Below, one piece after another: positions 37,001 through 45,058 of a DNA stretch of 64,000 nt. Source of the stretch: a bacterium (lineage in GTDB: Bacteria > Acidobacteriota > Thermoanaerobaculia > Multivoradales > J023); the NCBI GenBank assembly GCA_024226315.1, contig JAAELT010000286.1:40796-104795 (forward strand). Reading direction: 5' to 3'. Under the pieces are notes generated by a model, which did no database searches, was not told the origin of the DNA, and saw only the letters and a list, made by a program, of their open reading frames with translations. The number at the start of each line of letters is the position of its first letter. The stretch's first letter is position 1. Both the position numbers and the translations under genes were made by a program.

Positions 37001-38103
37001 GCAACGGCCGGGTGGTGGCCCTGTGGCGGGCGGACGGTGGGCCGCGCCTGGGTCAACTGGTGGATCTCGGCGCCACCGAGGTGCGCAACCTGGCGGTGAG
37101 CCCCGACGGCACCGCCCTGGCGGCGGTGGGCAGGGACCCGATCCGCCAGGATCTCGGCATCCGTGTGTGGGATCTGGCGCGCGGCGAGGGCCGGGCCGTG
37201 ATCCAGGGCGCCCCGCGGCGACCGCCGGTGCTGGCGTGGAGCGCCGACGGTCGAGCCCTCCTCACCGCGGGCGTCGACCGTACGGTACGGCGGTGGGAGA
37301 TCTCGACCGGCCGTGCCCTGCTCGAACAGCAGGCCGAGGACCTCGGCTCCGGACGTCTGTCGAGCCTGGCCTGGAGCCCGCGTGGCGCGCGGCTCGCTGC
37401 CGGCGGGCGCGATGGCTCGGTAGCGGTGTGGAACGCAGCCGGCAGCGTGCCGCTGATCGCGCCCGTGGGCTCCGGCGAGTCGCGGATCACGGTCCTGGCC
37501 TGGGACGCGGCCGGTTCCCGGCTGGCAGCCGGCGCGGCGGACGGATCCATCCGGGTTTGGAGTCAGAGCTCCAGCCTGGCGCCGGGCACGCTGTTCAGCG
37601 GCCACGTCGGCTCGATCTACGGCCTGGCCTGGAGCCCCGACGGCCGCACCCTGGCATCGGCCGCGCGAGACAAGTCCGTGCGCTTGTGGGACGCCGCGTC
37701 CGGCGCTCCAGCCGACGAGCCGTTCACCGACTTCGTGGACTTCGTCACCCGGCTGGCCTGGAGTCCCGACGGCCGCTCGCTGGCCATGGCGACCAACAAG
37801 GATTGGAAGGTGCAGATCCGGGACGTGGCCGCGCGGGTGATCTGGGCCGGCCCGTTCTCGGGGCACGGCGACACCGTCTCGGGGCTGTGGTTCGCCGCCG
37901 ACGGCACGACGCTGATTTCGGTCAGCGTCGAAGGCACGTTGCGGCGCTGGGACGTCGATCCTGCGTCGTGGCGCCGGCGGGTCTGCCGCGTGGCCAATCG
38001 CAGCCTGAGTGAGGACGAGTGGCAACGGTATCTCTACGACGCTGCGTATCGAAAGGCCTGCGTCGGCGATCTCGAAACCAACGATCTCCCGACCCAACAA
38101 TGA
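34072..38103 (+). CDS. TIR - STAND NTPase - TM - 14x WD40 protein
   Basis: 1343 residues from a TTG start with AGGAGG upstream. TIR domain at about 1-130 (AIFISHSSRDDAVAAEVKDW; SSMASRWCFAEITHARS with a candidate catalytic Glu after the Trp). A STAND (nSTAND1-like) NTPase begins near PYPGLLCFGEEDAAIFFGRD, with Walker A GASGSGKSS at about 190-198 and Walker B MVLFIDQFEELL near 283-294, then winged-helix/helical modules (VEVAHEALFRAWDKLASWLD). A basic stretch and membrane helix (AVVIAALLVAAVMSLLFVQA) lie near 612-632. From about 697 to 1310 are 14 WD40 blades, i.e. two seven-bladed propellers. STAND-WD40 proteins are ligand-triggered switches; several TIR-STAND proteins are antiphage effectors (established for the class). 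A TM helix between NTPase and sensor is less usual. Confidence 0.9.
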   Translation: MSAIFISHSSRDDAVAAEVKDWLVEQGHRSVFLDFDPAAGIPAGRSWEQELYQQLRTCRAVIVLCSESSMASRWCFAEITHARSLGKPIFPLQIEACDLDSVLTDRQIIDMTSDAAVGYVRLARGLELAGLDATSPLDWDGSRPPYPGLLCFGEEDAAIFFGRDEETGAGLDALTKMKRYGGAGLLLLLGASGSGKSSLMRAGMVPRLRRDPEQWLVVDPFRPGNKPLANLAAVLARAFEQSGRRRGWQEIRDELVSSKDQTYAGASLIRDLRLGSEHQEASMVLFIDQFEELLGYPEDHPANRFLVDLRTALDPPRGTYLTVATLRSDFLATFQKHPALRGLPFQSLSLGPMTVDGLTEIIERPAALAGMDMEQGLVQALLRDTETEDALPLLAFTLRELYELAKEDRRLGVERYRQQLGGLRGAVAKAADAVLASETLDEAEEDDLRGAFLSMVRLDEEGHFARRAAGWKQLPKGAHTWLERFVQARLLVAGGSDSERTVEVAHEALFRAWDKLASWLDENREALILRQELGQAVRQWEQGDRAEEDLWRGGRLGRALELRDRSFDRRLVRRTGTLIPGRLPMAAEELEFLSLAAKAEHRMQLRRRRRRRAVVIAALLVAAVMSLLFVQARRERFKARTQTLAAQARGEQPDRLDRALLLSLEVDRRGAELEARRLLYEGLESSPRLETLLHRHRDDVRAVAWSPDGRLLASASGTEPTLLLWDVESERPTGRPLAGTSAGMWGIAFSPDGQRLAAGTADGAVLVWDVYAPPGEPMRLVDESRPAGEVYAVAWSPDGRVVAAARADQKIQLWDLAEQGAGAAMFAGAEDYLKSLAWSPAGDELAAGGMDKKVRRWDVATGQQIAALSPSHGQGVMSVAYSPDGALLASGSLDGTVALWDRAAGERAGQPLDSLIGPVASVAWSADSRILAVGSTKGRLALWDVPRRRLIAPTAGGQAGALLGVTWSPDDSRLASGNGRVVALWRADGGPRLGQLVDLGATEVRNLAVSPDGTALAAVGRDPIRQDLGIRVWDLARGEGRAVIQGAPRRPPVLAWSADGRALLTAGVDRTVRRWEISTGRALLEQQAEDLGSGRLSSLAWSPRGARLAAGGRDGSVAVWNAAGSVPLIAPVGSGESRITVLAWDAAGSRLAAGAADGSIRVWSQSSSLAPGTLFSGHVGSIYGLAWSPDGRTLASAARDKSVRLWDAASGAPADEPFTDFVDFVTRLAWSPDGRSLAMATNKDWKVQIRDVAARVIWAGPFSGHGDTVSGLWFAADGTTLISVSVEGTLRRWDVDPASWRRRVCRVANRSLSEDEWQRYLYDAAYRKACVGDLETNDLPTQQ

Positions 38104-38113
38104 GGAGAGGCTC

Positions 38114-38839
38114 ATGATCAAGAACCTGGCAACCATTCTGGCGGCGGCGTGTCTGCTCGCCGGCCTGTCCGACGTGGCACAGGCCGCGTGTGAGAGCTGC
38201 GGCTACGCCGACCGAGGCGATCGCTTCGAGGGAGTGGAGAGTGGGGAGGAGGTCTCCGGCGGCAGCTTCAAGCTCCACGCGGTGCACTATCTGCGTCCCG
38301 GGGAGGCGGCGGCGAAGGGAGGCCAGATGCACCTCTACTTCCGGCTCCCGGAGGCTGGGAAGTTGGAGGAGATCAGGGTGGCGCAGCCCGACACGCTCTA
38401 CCGCATGGAACCGAAGCGCAAGGAGTACCCGCAAGGGCTGCAGAGCTTCACCTGGCCGCGTGGCGAGGTGATCGACCCGCTCGGTCTGTCGGTCGACGGG
38501 CTCTACGCGCTGCTCCGCACGGGGGGGGTCTACATCCCCGCCCTGGTGTCGACCCGCGCGCCGGCGGCGCCCTCGGGCGGTTATGCCTTCGTCTTCAAGA
38601 GCGGCGCCGGCATCGACGCCGACTGCACTGTCTCCGGCGCGGACGGCGCCGAGGTCAAGAGCTTCGAGTGCTTCGAGGACTACGGCGGAATGATCCCGAT
38701 CGAGTGGGACGGCACAGACGAGGCGGGGAAGCCGGCGGCGGACGGCGTCTATACCTTCGAGATTGAAGGCGACATGTTGGCCGAGACCATCCGTCCGCTG
38801 GCGCATACCGTCTCGTTCCGGCACCAGAGTTTGAAGTAG
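38114..38839 (+). CDS. Exported protein with FlgD-like Ig domain
   Basis: 241 residues, starting 10 nt after the TIR-STAND stop with GAGGAGAGG as ribosome site. The signal peptide MIKNLATILAAACLLAGLSD (cleavage near AQAACES) gives an N-terminal Cys pair (CESCG). The C-terminal part reads PIEWDGTDEAGKPAADGVYT then FEIEGD, the W-x-G-x-D-x-x-G-x-x-x-x-x-G-x-Y-x-Y/F pattern of FlgD-type Ig folds used in secretion tails and hook caps. The middle part is unfamiliar. Close spacing places it in an operon with the TIR-STAND protein, although the products are in different compartments. Confidence 0.75.
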   Translation: MIKNLATILAAACLLAGLSDVAQAACESCGYADRGDRFEGVESGEEVSGGSFKLHAVHYLRPGEAAAKGGQMHLYFRLPEAGKLEEIRVAQPDTLYRMEPKRKEYPQGLQSFTWPRGEVIDPLGLSVDGLYALLRTGGVYIPALVSTRAPAAPSGGYAFVFKSGAGIDADCTVSGADGAEVKSFECFEDYGGMIPIEWDGTDEAGKPAADGVYTFEIEGDMLAETIRPLAHTVSFRHQSLK

Positions 38840-38878
38840 GCGCGGCCAAAGGCCGAGCATTTCGAGCAGGAGGACACC

Positions 38879-40528
38879 ATGATCGATCGACTCTCTCACC
38901 TCGTTCCCGTGCTGCTGGCTTTGACGGCCATGGCAGCGGCGCCCGCGGCCGCGGCCGAGGAGGATCTCCTCGACACGCTCAAGGCGCAGACCGTGATGAT
39001 CACCGTCGACCGCGCGGACCAGGCCACCGAGTTCGGCTCCGGCGTCGTGCTCTGCCAGGACGAGCAACAGGTTTTCGTTCTCACCGCCCACCACGTGCTG
39101 GCCGGCAAGAGCCCCGAGGGCTCGGGCAGGAAGACCCTCAGGCTACGCAAGATCAAGGCCAAGGTCATGTTCTACGGCGGCGATACCGAGGTCGGCTTCG
39201 ACGGCCGCACCAAGGTCATGTCCTACGGCGACCAGGAGGTCGGCAGAGACAAGTTCGTCGTGCACCAGGTCCCGGGGGACGACCTGTTGTTGCTGGAGTT
39301 CCCCATCGTGCCGGTGTTGCCGACGAAGACGACCCTGGAAGCGCCGGCACGGGTGGCCGACGGCACCCTCCAGGAAGACGGGCCGGAGGTGATCTCCGTC
39401 GGGTACTGGAAGGACCAGTCGGAGGCCTGGGCCAACCGGCCGGGCAATCTGCTCGCCGGCGGCGGCAAGTTGGTTCACCACAGCGGCCAGATCGCCGAAG
39501 GGTTCTCCGGCGGGCCACTGTTCAACCGGGCCGGGTCACTCGTCGGCATCAACATCCAGCGGGTTCGCGGCGAGGAGATCGGCGCCAGGATCGGCGACTT
39601 TTACGGCAAGGCGCTGGTGGTGGAAGAGGTCTTGCCGGCGATCGACAAGTGGATCCCGTCGGACTGCCTGAGGAGCGCCGGCCCGCTCTCGAATCTCGCC
39701 TACCTGACCTACCGCAAAGCGATGCGGGCGGTCTCGATCAAGCGCTGGCAGGATGCCAAGGACCTGATGTCCGAGGCCCTAGAGCACGAGTCCGAGGAGG
39801 GCGCCAGCGTCCATCTGGAAGGGTTGCGATACACGCCCTACCTGCCGCTCTACCATCGCGGCCTGGCGAGCTACAAGCTGGCGGCTCGCACCAGCGGCTA
39901 CGAGGCCAGCCTGTCCTACAGCGCCGCGATCCGTGATTGGGAGCGCGCCGAGACCAAGCGCGAGATCCAGAAGAACAAACGTTACAAGACCCTGAAGCGG
40001 CTCAAGGCACGTAGCTACAAGGCGTTGCAACGGCTCTCCGCGCCGAAGACCCCCGAGGAGGAGAAAGCCTGGGCACAGGCACGCGCGGAGGCGGAGGCCG
40101 AAGAGAAGAGGAGATTGGAAGCCAAGGAGAGAGAAGAGAAAGCCAAACAGGCGAAGCTGGAGGAGAGGAACAGGAAGGAGAAGGAAAGGGCGGAGAAGGA
40201 GAGGATCGCCCGGCAGAAAGAGATCGACGAAAGGGTGGCGACGAAGGTCGCCGAGAGGGAGAAAGCCGAGAAGGCTCGCCTGGAAGCGCAGGCCGCGGCA
40301 GAGGCACGCGCAGCCCTGCGCCGGGTCAGCGAGACGGTCAAGCCGTGCGCCAGGCTGCGTGCCGAACCCTCGCGGAGGGGCAAGCGGCTCGACTGCCTGG
40401 AGCCTGGAACCGAGGCGTCGTTGCTCGATCAGCGGGACGACTGGAGCCTGATTCGGCTCGAGGACGGTCGCGAAGGCTGGATGGCGTCGCGTTTGTTGGA
40501 GCGAGTCGACACGCTGGAGAAGGATTAG
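38879..40528 (+). CDS. Exported trypsin-like serine protease with coiled coil and SH3 domain
   Basis: 549 residues. A signal peptide (VPVLLALTAMAAAPAAAAEE) precedes a chymotrypsin-fold protease at about 30-260: His in VFVLTAHHVLAG, Asp in PGDDLLLLEFPI and Ser in AEGFSGGPLFNRAG, so the triad looks complete. A helical region (about 270-380) is followed by a highly charged Glu/Lys/Arg coiled coil (about 390-470) and a C-terminal bacterial SH3 domain (ARLRAEPSRRGKRLDCLEPG; WSLIRLEDGREGWM). It follows the FlgD-like protein by 39 nt with an AGGAGG. Likely periplasmic or surface-acting; substrate unknown. Confidence 0.85.
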   Translation: MIDRLSHLVPVLLALTAMAAAPAAAAEEDLLDTLKAQTVMITVDRADQATEFGSGVVLCQDEQQVFVLTAHHVLAGKSPEGSGRKTLRLRKIKAKVMFYGGDTEVGFDGRTKVMSYGDQEVGRDKFVVHQVPGDDLLLLEFPIVPVLPTKTTLEAPARVADGTLQEDGPEVISVGYWKDQSEAWANRPGNLLAGGGKLVHHSGQIAEGFSGGPLFNRAGSLVGINIQRVRGEEIGARIGDFYGKALVVEEVLPAIDKWIPSDCLRSAGPLSNLAYLTYRKAMRAVSIKRWQDAKDLMSEALEHESEEGASVHLEGLRYTPYLPLYHRGLASYKLAARTSGYEASLSYSAAIRDWERAETKREIQKNKRYKTLKRLKARSYKALQRLSAPKTPEEEKAWAQARAEAEAEEKRRLEAKEREEKAKQAKLEERNRKEKERAEKERIARQKEIDERVATKVAEREKAEKARLEAQAAAEARAALRRVSETVKPCARLRAEPSRRGKRLDCLEPGTEASLLDQRDDWSLIRLEDGREGWMASRLLERVDTLEKD

Positions 40529-40565
40529 AAGGCATCCGAATGAAACCGACGGACCCGGGGAGGGT

Positions 40566-40583
40566 GAGCGGAGCTCTCCGCTC
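40566..40583 (+). other. Hairpin in the leader of the outer-membrane protein gene
   Basis: GAGCGGA (40566-40572), loop GCTC, TCCGCTC (40577-40583), with flanking CCCGG/CCGGG that can extend the pairing. It lies in the 81-nt gap between protease and OMP genes and could set relative expression or protect a processed end. Confidence 0.45.
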
Positions 40584-40609
40584 CGGGAACAGGAAAGGGA
40601 GGACTCGAA

Positions 40610-42097
40610 ATGAAAAGACTCGCAACATCAACGATCATGCTGCTTCTGAGCGCGCCGTTCATCGCTGCAGTCGAGGCCCAAGTACCGCCGCCGAGGGGAG
40701 GGTTTTCGCCAGGTGGCACTGAAGCTCGAGATCCCGATACCGCCATTAAGTTCAACCTGTCCACCCCGGGGGCCCGCAGCCTGGCGATGGGCGGGGCATT
40801 CGTGGGTCTGGCGGACGATGCAACCGCCGCCTACACCAATCCCGCCGGTCTCACCAACCTTGCCCTGGGGGGCTCGGAAGTGGCCGTCGAGGTGCGACAG
40901 ACACGGTTCACATCCTCCTTCGCGGATGTGGGCCACTACAACACCGACCCGGACCTCCCGACATTCGTCAGCTTTATCGGTCAGGACTTCGTGGACGGTC
41001 TCCCGCGCAGCGAGGCGGTGAGCGAGACCAGTGGCCTCTCGTTCCTCTCCTTCGGTTATGTGCTGCCAGGGGGCCTGACGGTGGCCGCCTACCGCCACGA
41101 GCTGGCCAACTTCCGGAGCAGCTTCGAAAGCCAGGGCCCGTTCAATGACGACTTTTGTTTCGATGCAGACACCCCGAATGGTTGTGACCGGTATCGTGTC
41201 CTGCCAAGGCGGTCGAGCATCGACCTGGAGATCGTCAACTACGGCGCCTCTGTCGCTTACGCCTTCGACCTACCCCCTTTGGGAGGCATGGAGAGTAACC
41301 TGTCGTTGGGTCTCGGGCTCTCATATTATGAGATGGAGCTCGATGGTCTGAGGGAGACCTTCGATCTTTGCCGTTTCGACCCAGGGGGCACCTGCACGGA
41401 ATCTCGCCTGCCAGGCGGGTTCTATGGGCCTGCAGACTTCAGCCCCGACAACTTGTTTTTCTTGACCAGGGAGCGCGGGGACGACGATGCGTTCGGCTTC
41501 AATCTGGGATTCCTCTGGAAGGTGGGGCGACAAGGGCGCTGGAGTATCGGTGGCGTCTTTCGCCAGGGCCCGGACTTCGAAACCACGCAAGAAAGTGAGA
41601 TCAGGTTCTTCGGCGTTGACTTCGCTTTCGAAGAAGAACCGGGTAGGGTCACCGTGCCCAATGTCTTCGGAGTTGGGATTGCCTTCCGTAGCGCCGACGG
41701 TAAGACCAAGATTACCTTTGATGTGAATCAGATCCAGTACTCCCAGACCTTGGGCGACTTCACCGCCGGTTTCGATCCCGATTCTCCAGAACTCGCCAAT
41801 TTCGACGTCGCGGACGTCACCCAGTTTCACCTCGGCTTCGAGCGCACCATCCTGGTCGTGGAGTCGTTGTTCGTGGGCACGGCTCGTTTCGGTGCCTGGT
41901 ATGAGCCCTTTCACGAGCCGGAGTATGTCGGGGACAACCGTGATCTGGTAGCGATCCTCAGCCGGCCGACTGACGATGAGGTCCACTTGTCGGCTGGACT
42001 GGGCCTGGTAATCAAGGAGGACTACCAGGTCGATCTCGCTGCGGATTTCTCGGACCCCACCAATTCCTTCTCCGTCTCGCTAGTGAAGTTCTTTTAG
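40610..42097 (+). CDS. FadL/OmpP1 or PorV-like outer-membrane protein
   Basis: 495 residues. The signal peptide is followed by STPGARSLAMGGAFVGLADD and ATAAYTNPAGLTNL, the hallmark start of OmpP1/FadL and the related UPF0164/PorV barrels. Alternating strands continue to a C-terminal SVSLVKFF with the terminal Phe. FadL proteins move hydrophobic molecules across the outer membrane; PorV acts in type IX secretion. Which applies cannot be told here. It is last in the run beginning with TIR-STAND. Base composition and codon choice look a little less GC-skewed than those of its neighbours (for example GATTACCTTTGATGTGAATC), by eye. Confidence 0.85.
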   Translation: MKRLATSTIMLLLSAPFIAAVEAQVPPPRGGFSPGGTEARDPDTAIKFNLSTPGARSLAMGGAFVGLADDATAAYTNPAGLTNLALGGSEVAVEVRQTRFTSSFADVGHYNTDPDLPTFVSFIGQDFVDGLPRSEAVSETSGLSFLSFGYVLPGGLTVAAYRHELANFRSSFESQGPFNDDFCFDADTPNGCDRYRVLPRRSSIDLEIVNYGASVAYAFDLPPLGGMESNLSLGLGLSYYEMELDGLRETFDLCRFDPGGTCTESRLPGGFYGPADFSPDNLFFLTRERGDDDAFGFNLGFLWKVGRQGRWSIGGVFRQGPDFETTQESEIRFFGVDFAFEEEPGRVTVPNVFGVGIAFRSADGKTKITFDVNQIQYSQTLGDFTAGFDPDSPELANFDVADVTQFHLGFERTILVVESLFVGTARFGAWYEPFHEPEYVGDNRDLVAILSRPTDDEVHLSAGLGLVIKEDYQVDLAADFSDPTNSFSVSLVKFF

Positions 42098-42125
42098 ACC
42101 CAGCGCCAGATGTCCGCGCTGCACG

Positions 42126-42140
42126 CAACCCTCGGGGTTG
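42126..42140. other. Small hairpin between convergent genes
   Basis: CAACCC (42126-42131), loop TCG, GGGTTG (42135-42140), in the 57-nt gap between the OMP stop and the DUF2007 gene stop. No T-run; a weak bidirectional terminator at most. Confidence 0.35.
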
Positions 42141-42154
42141 TATGGCACCTGCTG

Positions 42155-42433
42155 TCAGTCTCTATCGTCCGCGGCTTCATCCGGACTCTCGGTCTGGTCC
42201 GGTTCGTCTCCCTCCGGCCGCACCGCGCAGTGCAGCAGCTCCGAGGCCTCCTCGGCCCGGTCCTCCGGCACGCACAGCCCGGCGCCGCCGGGGGTCGCTC
42301 CCGTGTGACCCGGGCCGAATACCCCGATGTCGGTGCTCGCGACGTAGAACGGGATGCCGAACTGATCCAGCGCGTGCCCGATGGTCTCTGCCTCGAGTCT
42401 CGATCCGAAACGTGCGATCTCTACGAACTCCAT
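42155..42433 (-). CDS. DUF2007 domain protein
   Basis: 92 residues. MEFVEIARFGSRLEAETIGH then ALDQFGIPFYVASTDIG is the DUF2007 (putative signal-transducing) pattern: a beta strand, a helix spanning E-A-E/x-L-x-x-x-G-I, and a second strand. GLCVPEDRAEEASELL follows, with a disordered acidic tail. These small cytoplasmic ferredoxin-like-fold proteins have no settled function. The gene is 31 nt downstream of the glycosyltransferase on the same strand. Confidence 0.75.
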   Translation of the reverse strand: MEFVEIARFGSRLEAETIGHALDQFGIPFYVASTDIGVFGPGHTGATPGGAGLCVPEDRAEEASELLHCAVRPEGDEPDQTESPDEAADDRD

Positions 42434-42464
42434 CGATTCGCCTCCACCCAGGAGCTCACTCCGG

Positions 42465-43193
42465 TCATGATCGCCCCCAACTGTATCGGAAGACGGTCCA
42501 CAGGATCTTATAGCCCGCCAGGACGGTGCCCTTGAGCGTGCCGGTGATCTTCGACACGCCGATGCGCCGGCGGTAGCTCACCGGCACCTCGGTGACACGC
42601 AGGCCGTGGCGCAGGGCCTTGACCTGCATCTCCGCCGTCCAGCCGAAGTTCGGGTCGCGCATGCCGAGCTGCTCGAACGCCGCCCAGCGCACGGCACGGA
42701 AAGGACCGAGATCGGTGTAGCGGTGGCGGTAGAGCATCCGGATCAGGGTGCAGGCGACCACATTGCCGGCCCGCGCCTGCGGCAGCAGCGCTCCCGGCTC
42801 CCGCTGGCCCAGGATGCGCGAGCCGATAACCAGGTCCGCCCGATTCTCGAGGATCGGGCGGACCACCCGCGTCAGCTCCTCCGGGTGATCGGAAAAATCG
42901 CCGTCGATGAACACCACGATGTCCGGCGGGTCGTTGCGCCTGAGATGGTCGAGGCCCGCCAGGCAGGCGCTGCCGTAGCCCGGCACCTCGGCCAGCACCA
43001 CCAATGCGCCGCCCTCCTCGGCAACTCGGGCTGTACCGTCGGTCGAGTTGTTGTTCGCCACCAGGATCCGGCGCACGGGCGGCCGCGGCAGCGCCGCCAG
43101 GACCTGGGGTAGCGACTCCTCCTCGTTGAAGGCGGGGATCACCACGTCGATCGAGGCAGGCGCGGCGCCCGTGCGATGGTTGGTAGAGGTCAT
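42465..43193 (-). CDS. Family 2 glycosyltransferase (polyprenyl-phosphate sugar transferase-like)
   Basis: 242 residues, a single GT-A domain. IDVVIPAFNEEESLPQVLAA, VANNNSTDGTARVAEEGGA and VVFIDGDFSDHPEEL (DxD-like) are present, followed by VIGSRILGQREPGAL and a late DLGPFRAVRWAAFEQLGM. There are no C-terminal membrane helices, so it resembles the DPM1/UDP-glucose transferases that act on polyprenyl phosphate (inference). Start at the ATG at 43193; it lies divergent from aspS with a 98-nt gap. Confidence 0.9.
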   Translation of the reverse strand: MTSTNHRTGAAPASIDVVIPAFNEEESLPQVLAALPRPPVRRILVANNNSTDGTARVAEEGGALVVLAEVPGYGSACLAGLDHLRRNDPPDIVVFIDGDFSDHPEELTRVVRPILENRADLVIGSRILGQREPGALLPQARAGNVVACTLIRMLYRHRYTDLGPFRAVRWAAFEQLGMRDPNFGWTAEMQVKALRHGLRVTEVPVSYRRRIGVSKITGTLKGTVLAGYKILWTVFRYSWGRS

Positions 43194-43291
43194 GTTCGAG
43201 AGAGTCCGCTGTCCGCGGCGGACATGGTACCTCGTACGGCGGCCTCTCAGTGCTATGCTCCGCCGTCGATCTCCCACGCGAGGTATACATC

Positions 43292-45058
43292 ATGCAAAGA
43301 AGCAATGCCGGGACCCTGACCGAGGCCGAAGTCGGTCAGCGGGTCCTGCTCAAGGCCTGGCTCCACCGGCGCCGTAACCTCGGCGGGGTGATGTTTCTCG
43401 ATCTGCGCGACCGTAGCGGTCTGGTGCAGGTCGTCGTCCATCCCGAGAACCAGCCGGAGGCGCACGCCGTCCTCGATCCGGCCCGCCCGGAATGGGTGAT
43501 CGAGGTCGAGGGCGAAGTGGTGCGGCGGGAGGCTGCGAACGTCAATCCTCAGATGCCCACCGGCGCCGTCGAGGTGGCGGCTGACCGCGCGGAGGTGCTC
43601 GCCACCTCGCAGACGCCGCCCTTCGTGCTCGACTCCTACGGCGAGGCGTCTGAAGAGCTGCGCCTGCGCTACCGCTACCTCGACCTCAGGCGCCCGGAGC
43701 TGGCGCACAATTTCCTGCTGCGCGACCGCGTCGTGACTGCCACCCGTCGCTTTTTCGCGGAGCACGGCTTCCTCGACATGGAGACGCCGGTCCTGACCAA
43801 GTCGACGCCCGAAGGGGCGCGTGATTACCTGGTACCGAGCCGAGAGTATCCCGGCCAGTTCTACGCCCTGCCGCAGTCACCGCAGCTGTTCAAGCAGCTG
43901 CTGATGGTGAGCGGGTTCGAGCGCTACTACCAGATCGCGCGCTGTTTCCGTGACGAGGACCTGCGCGCCGACCGCCAGCCCGAGTTCACCCAGGTCGACG
44001 TCGAGATGTCGTTCACCGACGAGGAGGAGATCGCGAATCTGATCGAAGGTCTGTTCGCCATCATCTTCCCGCTCGCCGGCATCGAGATCGAGACGCCCTT
44101 TCCGCGTCTCGACTACGCCGAAGCGATGGCCCGCTACGGCTCCGACCGGCCGGACCTGCGTTTCGGCCTCGAGATCGTGGAGCTGACCGAGATCCTGGGC
44201 GAGAGCGGCTTCCGCGGCTTCAGCTCGGCGGTGGCGGAGGGCGGAGTCGTTCGCGCCTTCGCGGTGTCGGGCGCGGCAAACGCCAGCCGCAAGATGGTGG
44301 ACGGCTGGGCGGAGATCGCCCGCCGCGCGGGCGCCCAGGGCGTGCTGACCCTGCGCCGGCGAGACGGCGAGCTGCAGTTCCAGGTCAAGACCGCGCTCTC
44401 CGGCGACGAGCTGACCGCCGCGGCGGAGGCACTGGAGCTCGAGGACGGCGGGCTGGCATTGCTGGCCGCCGGCCCAAGGGAGATCGTCGCCAAGGCGCTC
44501 GGCGCGCTACGGCTCGAGCTGGCCCGCCACTACAGTCTGATCCCCGAAGGCCGCAATGCCTTCGTCTGGGTGCGGGAGTTCCCGTTCGTCGAGTGGGACG
44601 AAGCCGGGAACCGCTGGACCGCTCTGCACCATCCCTTCACCAGCCCTGACCCGCGGGATCTGGAGCTGCTCGACTCCGAGCCCGGCCGGGTGCGCTCGCG
44701 CGCCTACGACGTGGTGATGAACGGCGTCGAGCTCGGCGGCGGCTCGATCCGTATCCACAGCGCCGACCTCCAGCGGCAGGCGTTCGAGATCCTGGGCATC
44801 GACGAGCAGGAGGCCGAGTCGCGCTTCGGCTTCCTGCTCGAGGCGCTCAAGTACGGCGCGCCGCCTCACGGCGGCATCGCCCTGGGCCTCGACCGCATCA
44901 TCATGCTGATGGCCGGCGCGGATTCGATCCGCGACGTCATCCTGTTTCCCAAGACAGCGTCGGCCGCGTGCCTGATGACCGAGGCGCCGTCGCCCGTGGA
45001 CGATGCCCAACTCGCCGAGCTCGGCCTCGAGCGCAAGCGCAAGTCGGAAGAGAAGTGA
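43292..45058 (+). CDS. aspS: Aspartyl-tRNA synthetase
   Basis: 588 residues, the bacterial length. The N-terminal OB-fold anticodon-binding domain (LLKAWLHRRRNLGGVMFLDL) leads to the class II catalytic core: motif 2 RYYQIARCFRDEDLRADRQP, a GAD insertion domain (about 290-410) and motif 3 HGGIALGLDRIIMLMAGADS. The ATG at 43292 has a GAGG upstream; the frame opens 42 nt earlier. Whether it charges only tRNA-Asp or also tRNA-Asn depends on gatCAB/asnS elsewhere. Its stop overlaps aroB as GTGA. Confidence 0.97.
   Translation: MQRSNAGTLTEAEVGQRVLLKAWLHRRRNLGGVMFLDLRDRSGLVQVVVHPENQPEAHAVLDPARPEWVIEVEGEVVRREAANVNPQMPTGAVEVAADRAEVLATSQTPPFVLDSYGEASEELRLRYRYLDLRRPELAHNFLLRDRVVTATRRFFAEHGFLDMETPVLTKSTPEGARDYLVPSREYPGQFYALPQSPQLFKQLLMVSGFERYYQIARCFRDEDLRADRQPEFTQVDVEMSFTDEEEIANLIEGLFAIIFPLAGIEIETPFPRLDYAEAMARYGSDRPDLRFGLEIVELTEILGESGFRGFSSAVAEGGVVRAFAVSGAANASRKMVDGWAEIARRAGAQGVLTLRRRDGELQFQVKTALSGDELTAAAEALELEDGGLALLAAGPREIVAKALGALRLELARHYSLIPEGRNAFVWVREFPFVEWDEAGNRWTALHHPFTSPDPRDLELLDSEPGRVRSRAYDVVMNGVELGGGSIRIHSADLQRQAFEILGIDEQEAESRFGFLLEALKYGAPPHGGIALGLDRIIMLMAGADSIRDVILFPKTASAACLMTEAPSPVDDAQLAELGLERKRKSEEK

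Noticed and set aside
29590..38103. The TIR genes as a Thoeris or CBASS system
   Set aside because: No ThsA-like NADase effector, cyclic nucleotide synthase or associated accessory genes are present; the architectures are single large proteins with built-in sensors.
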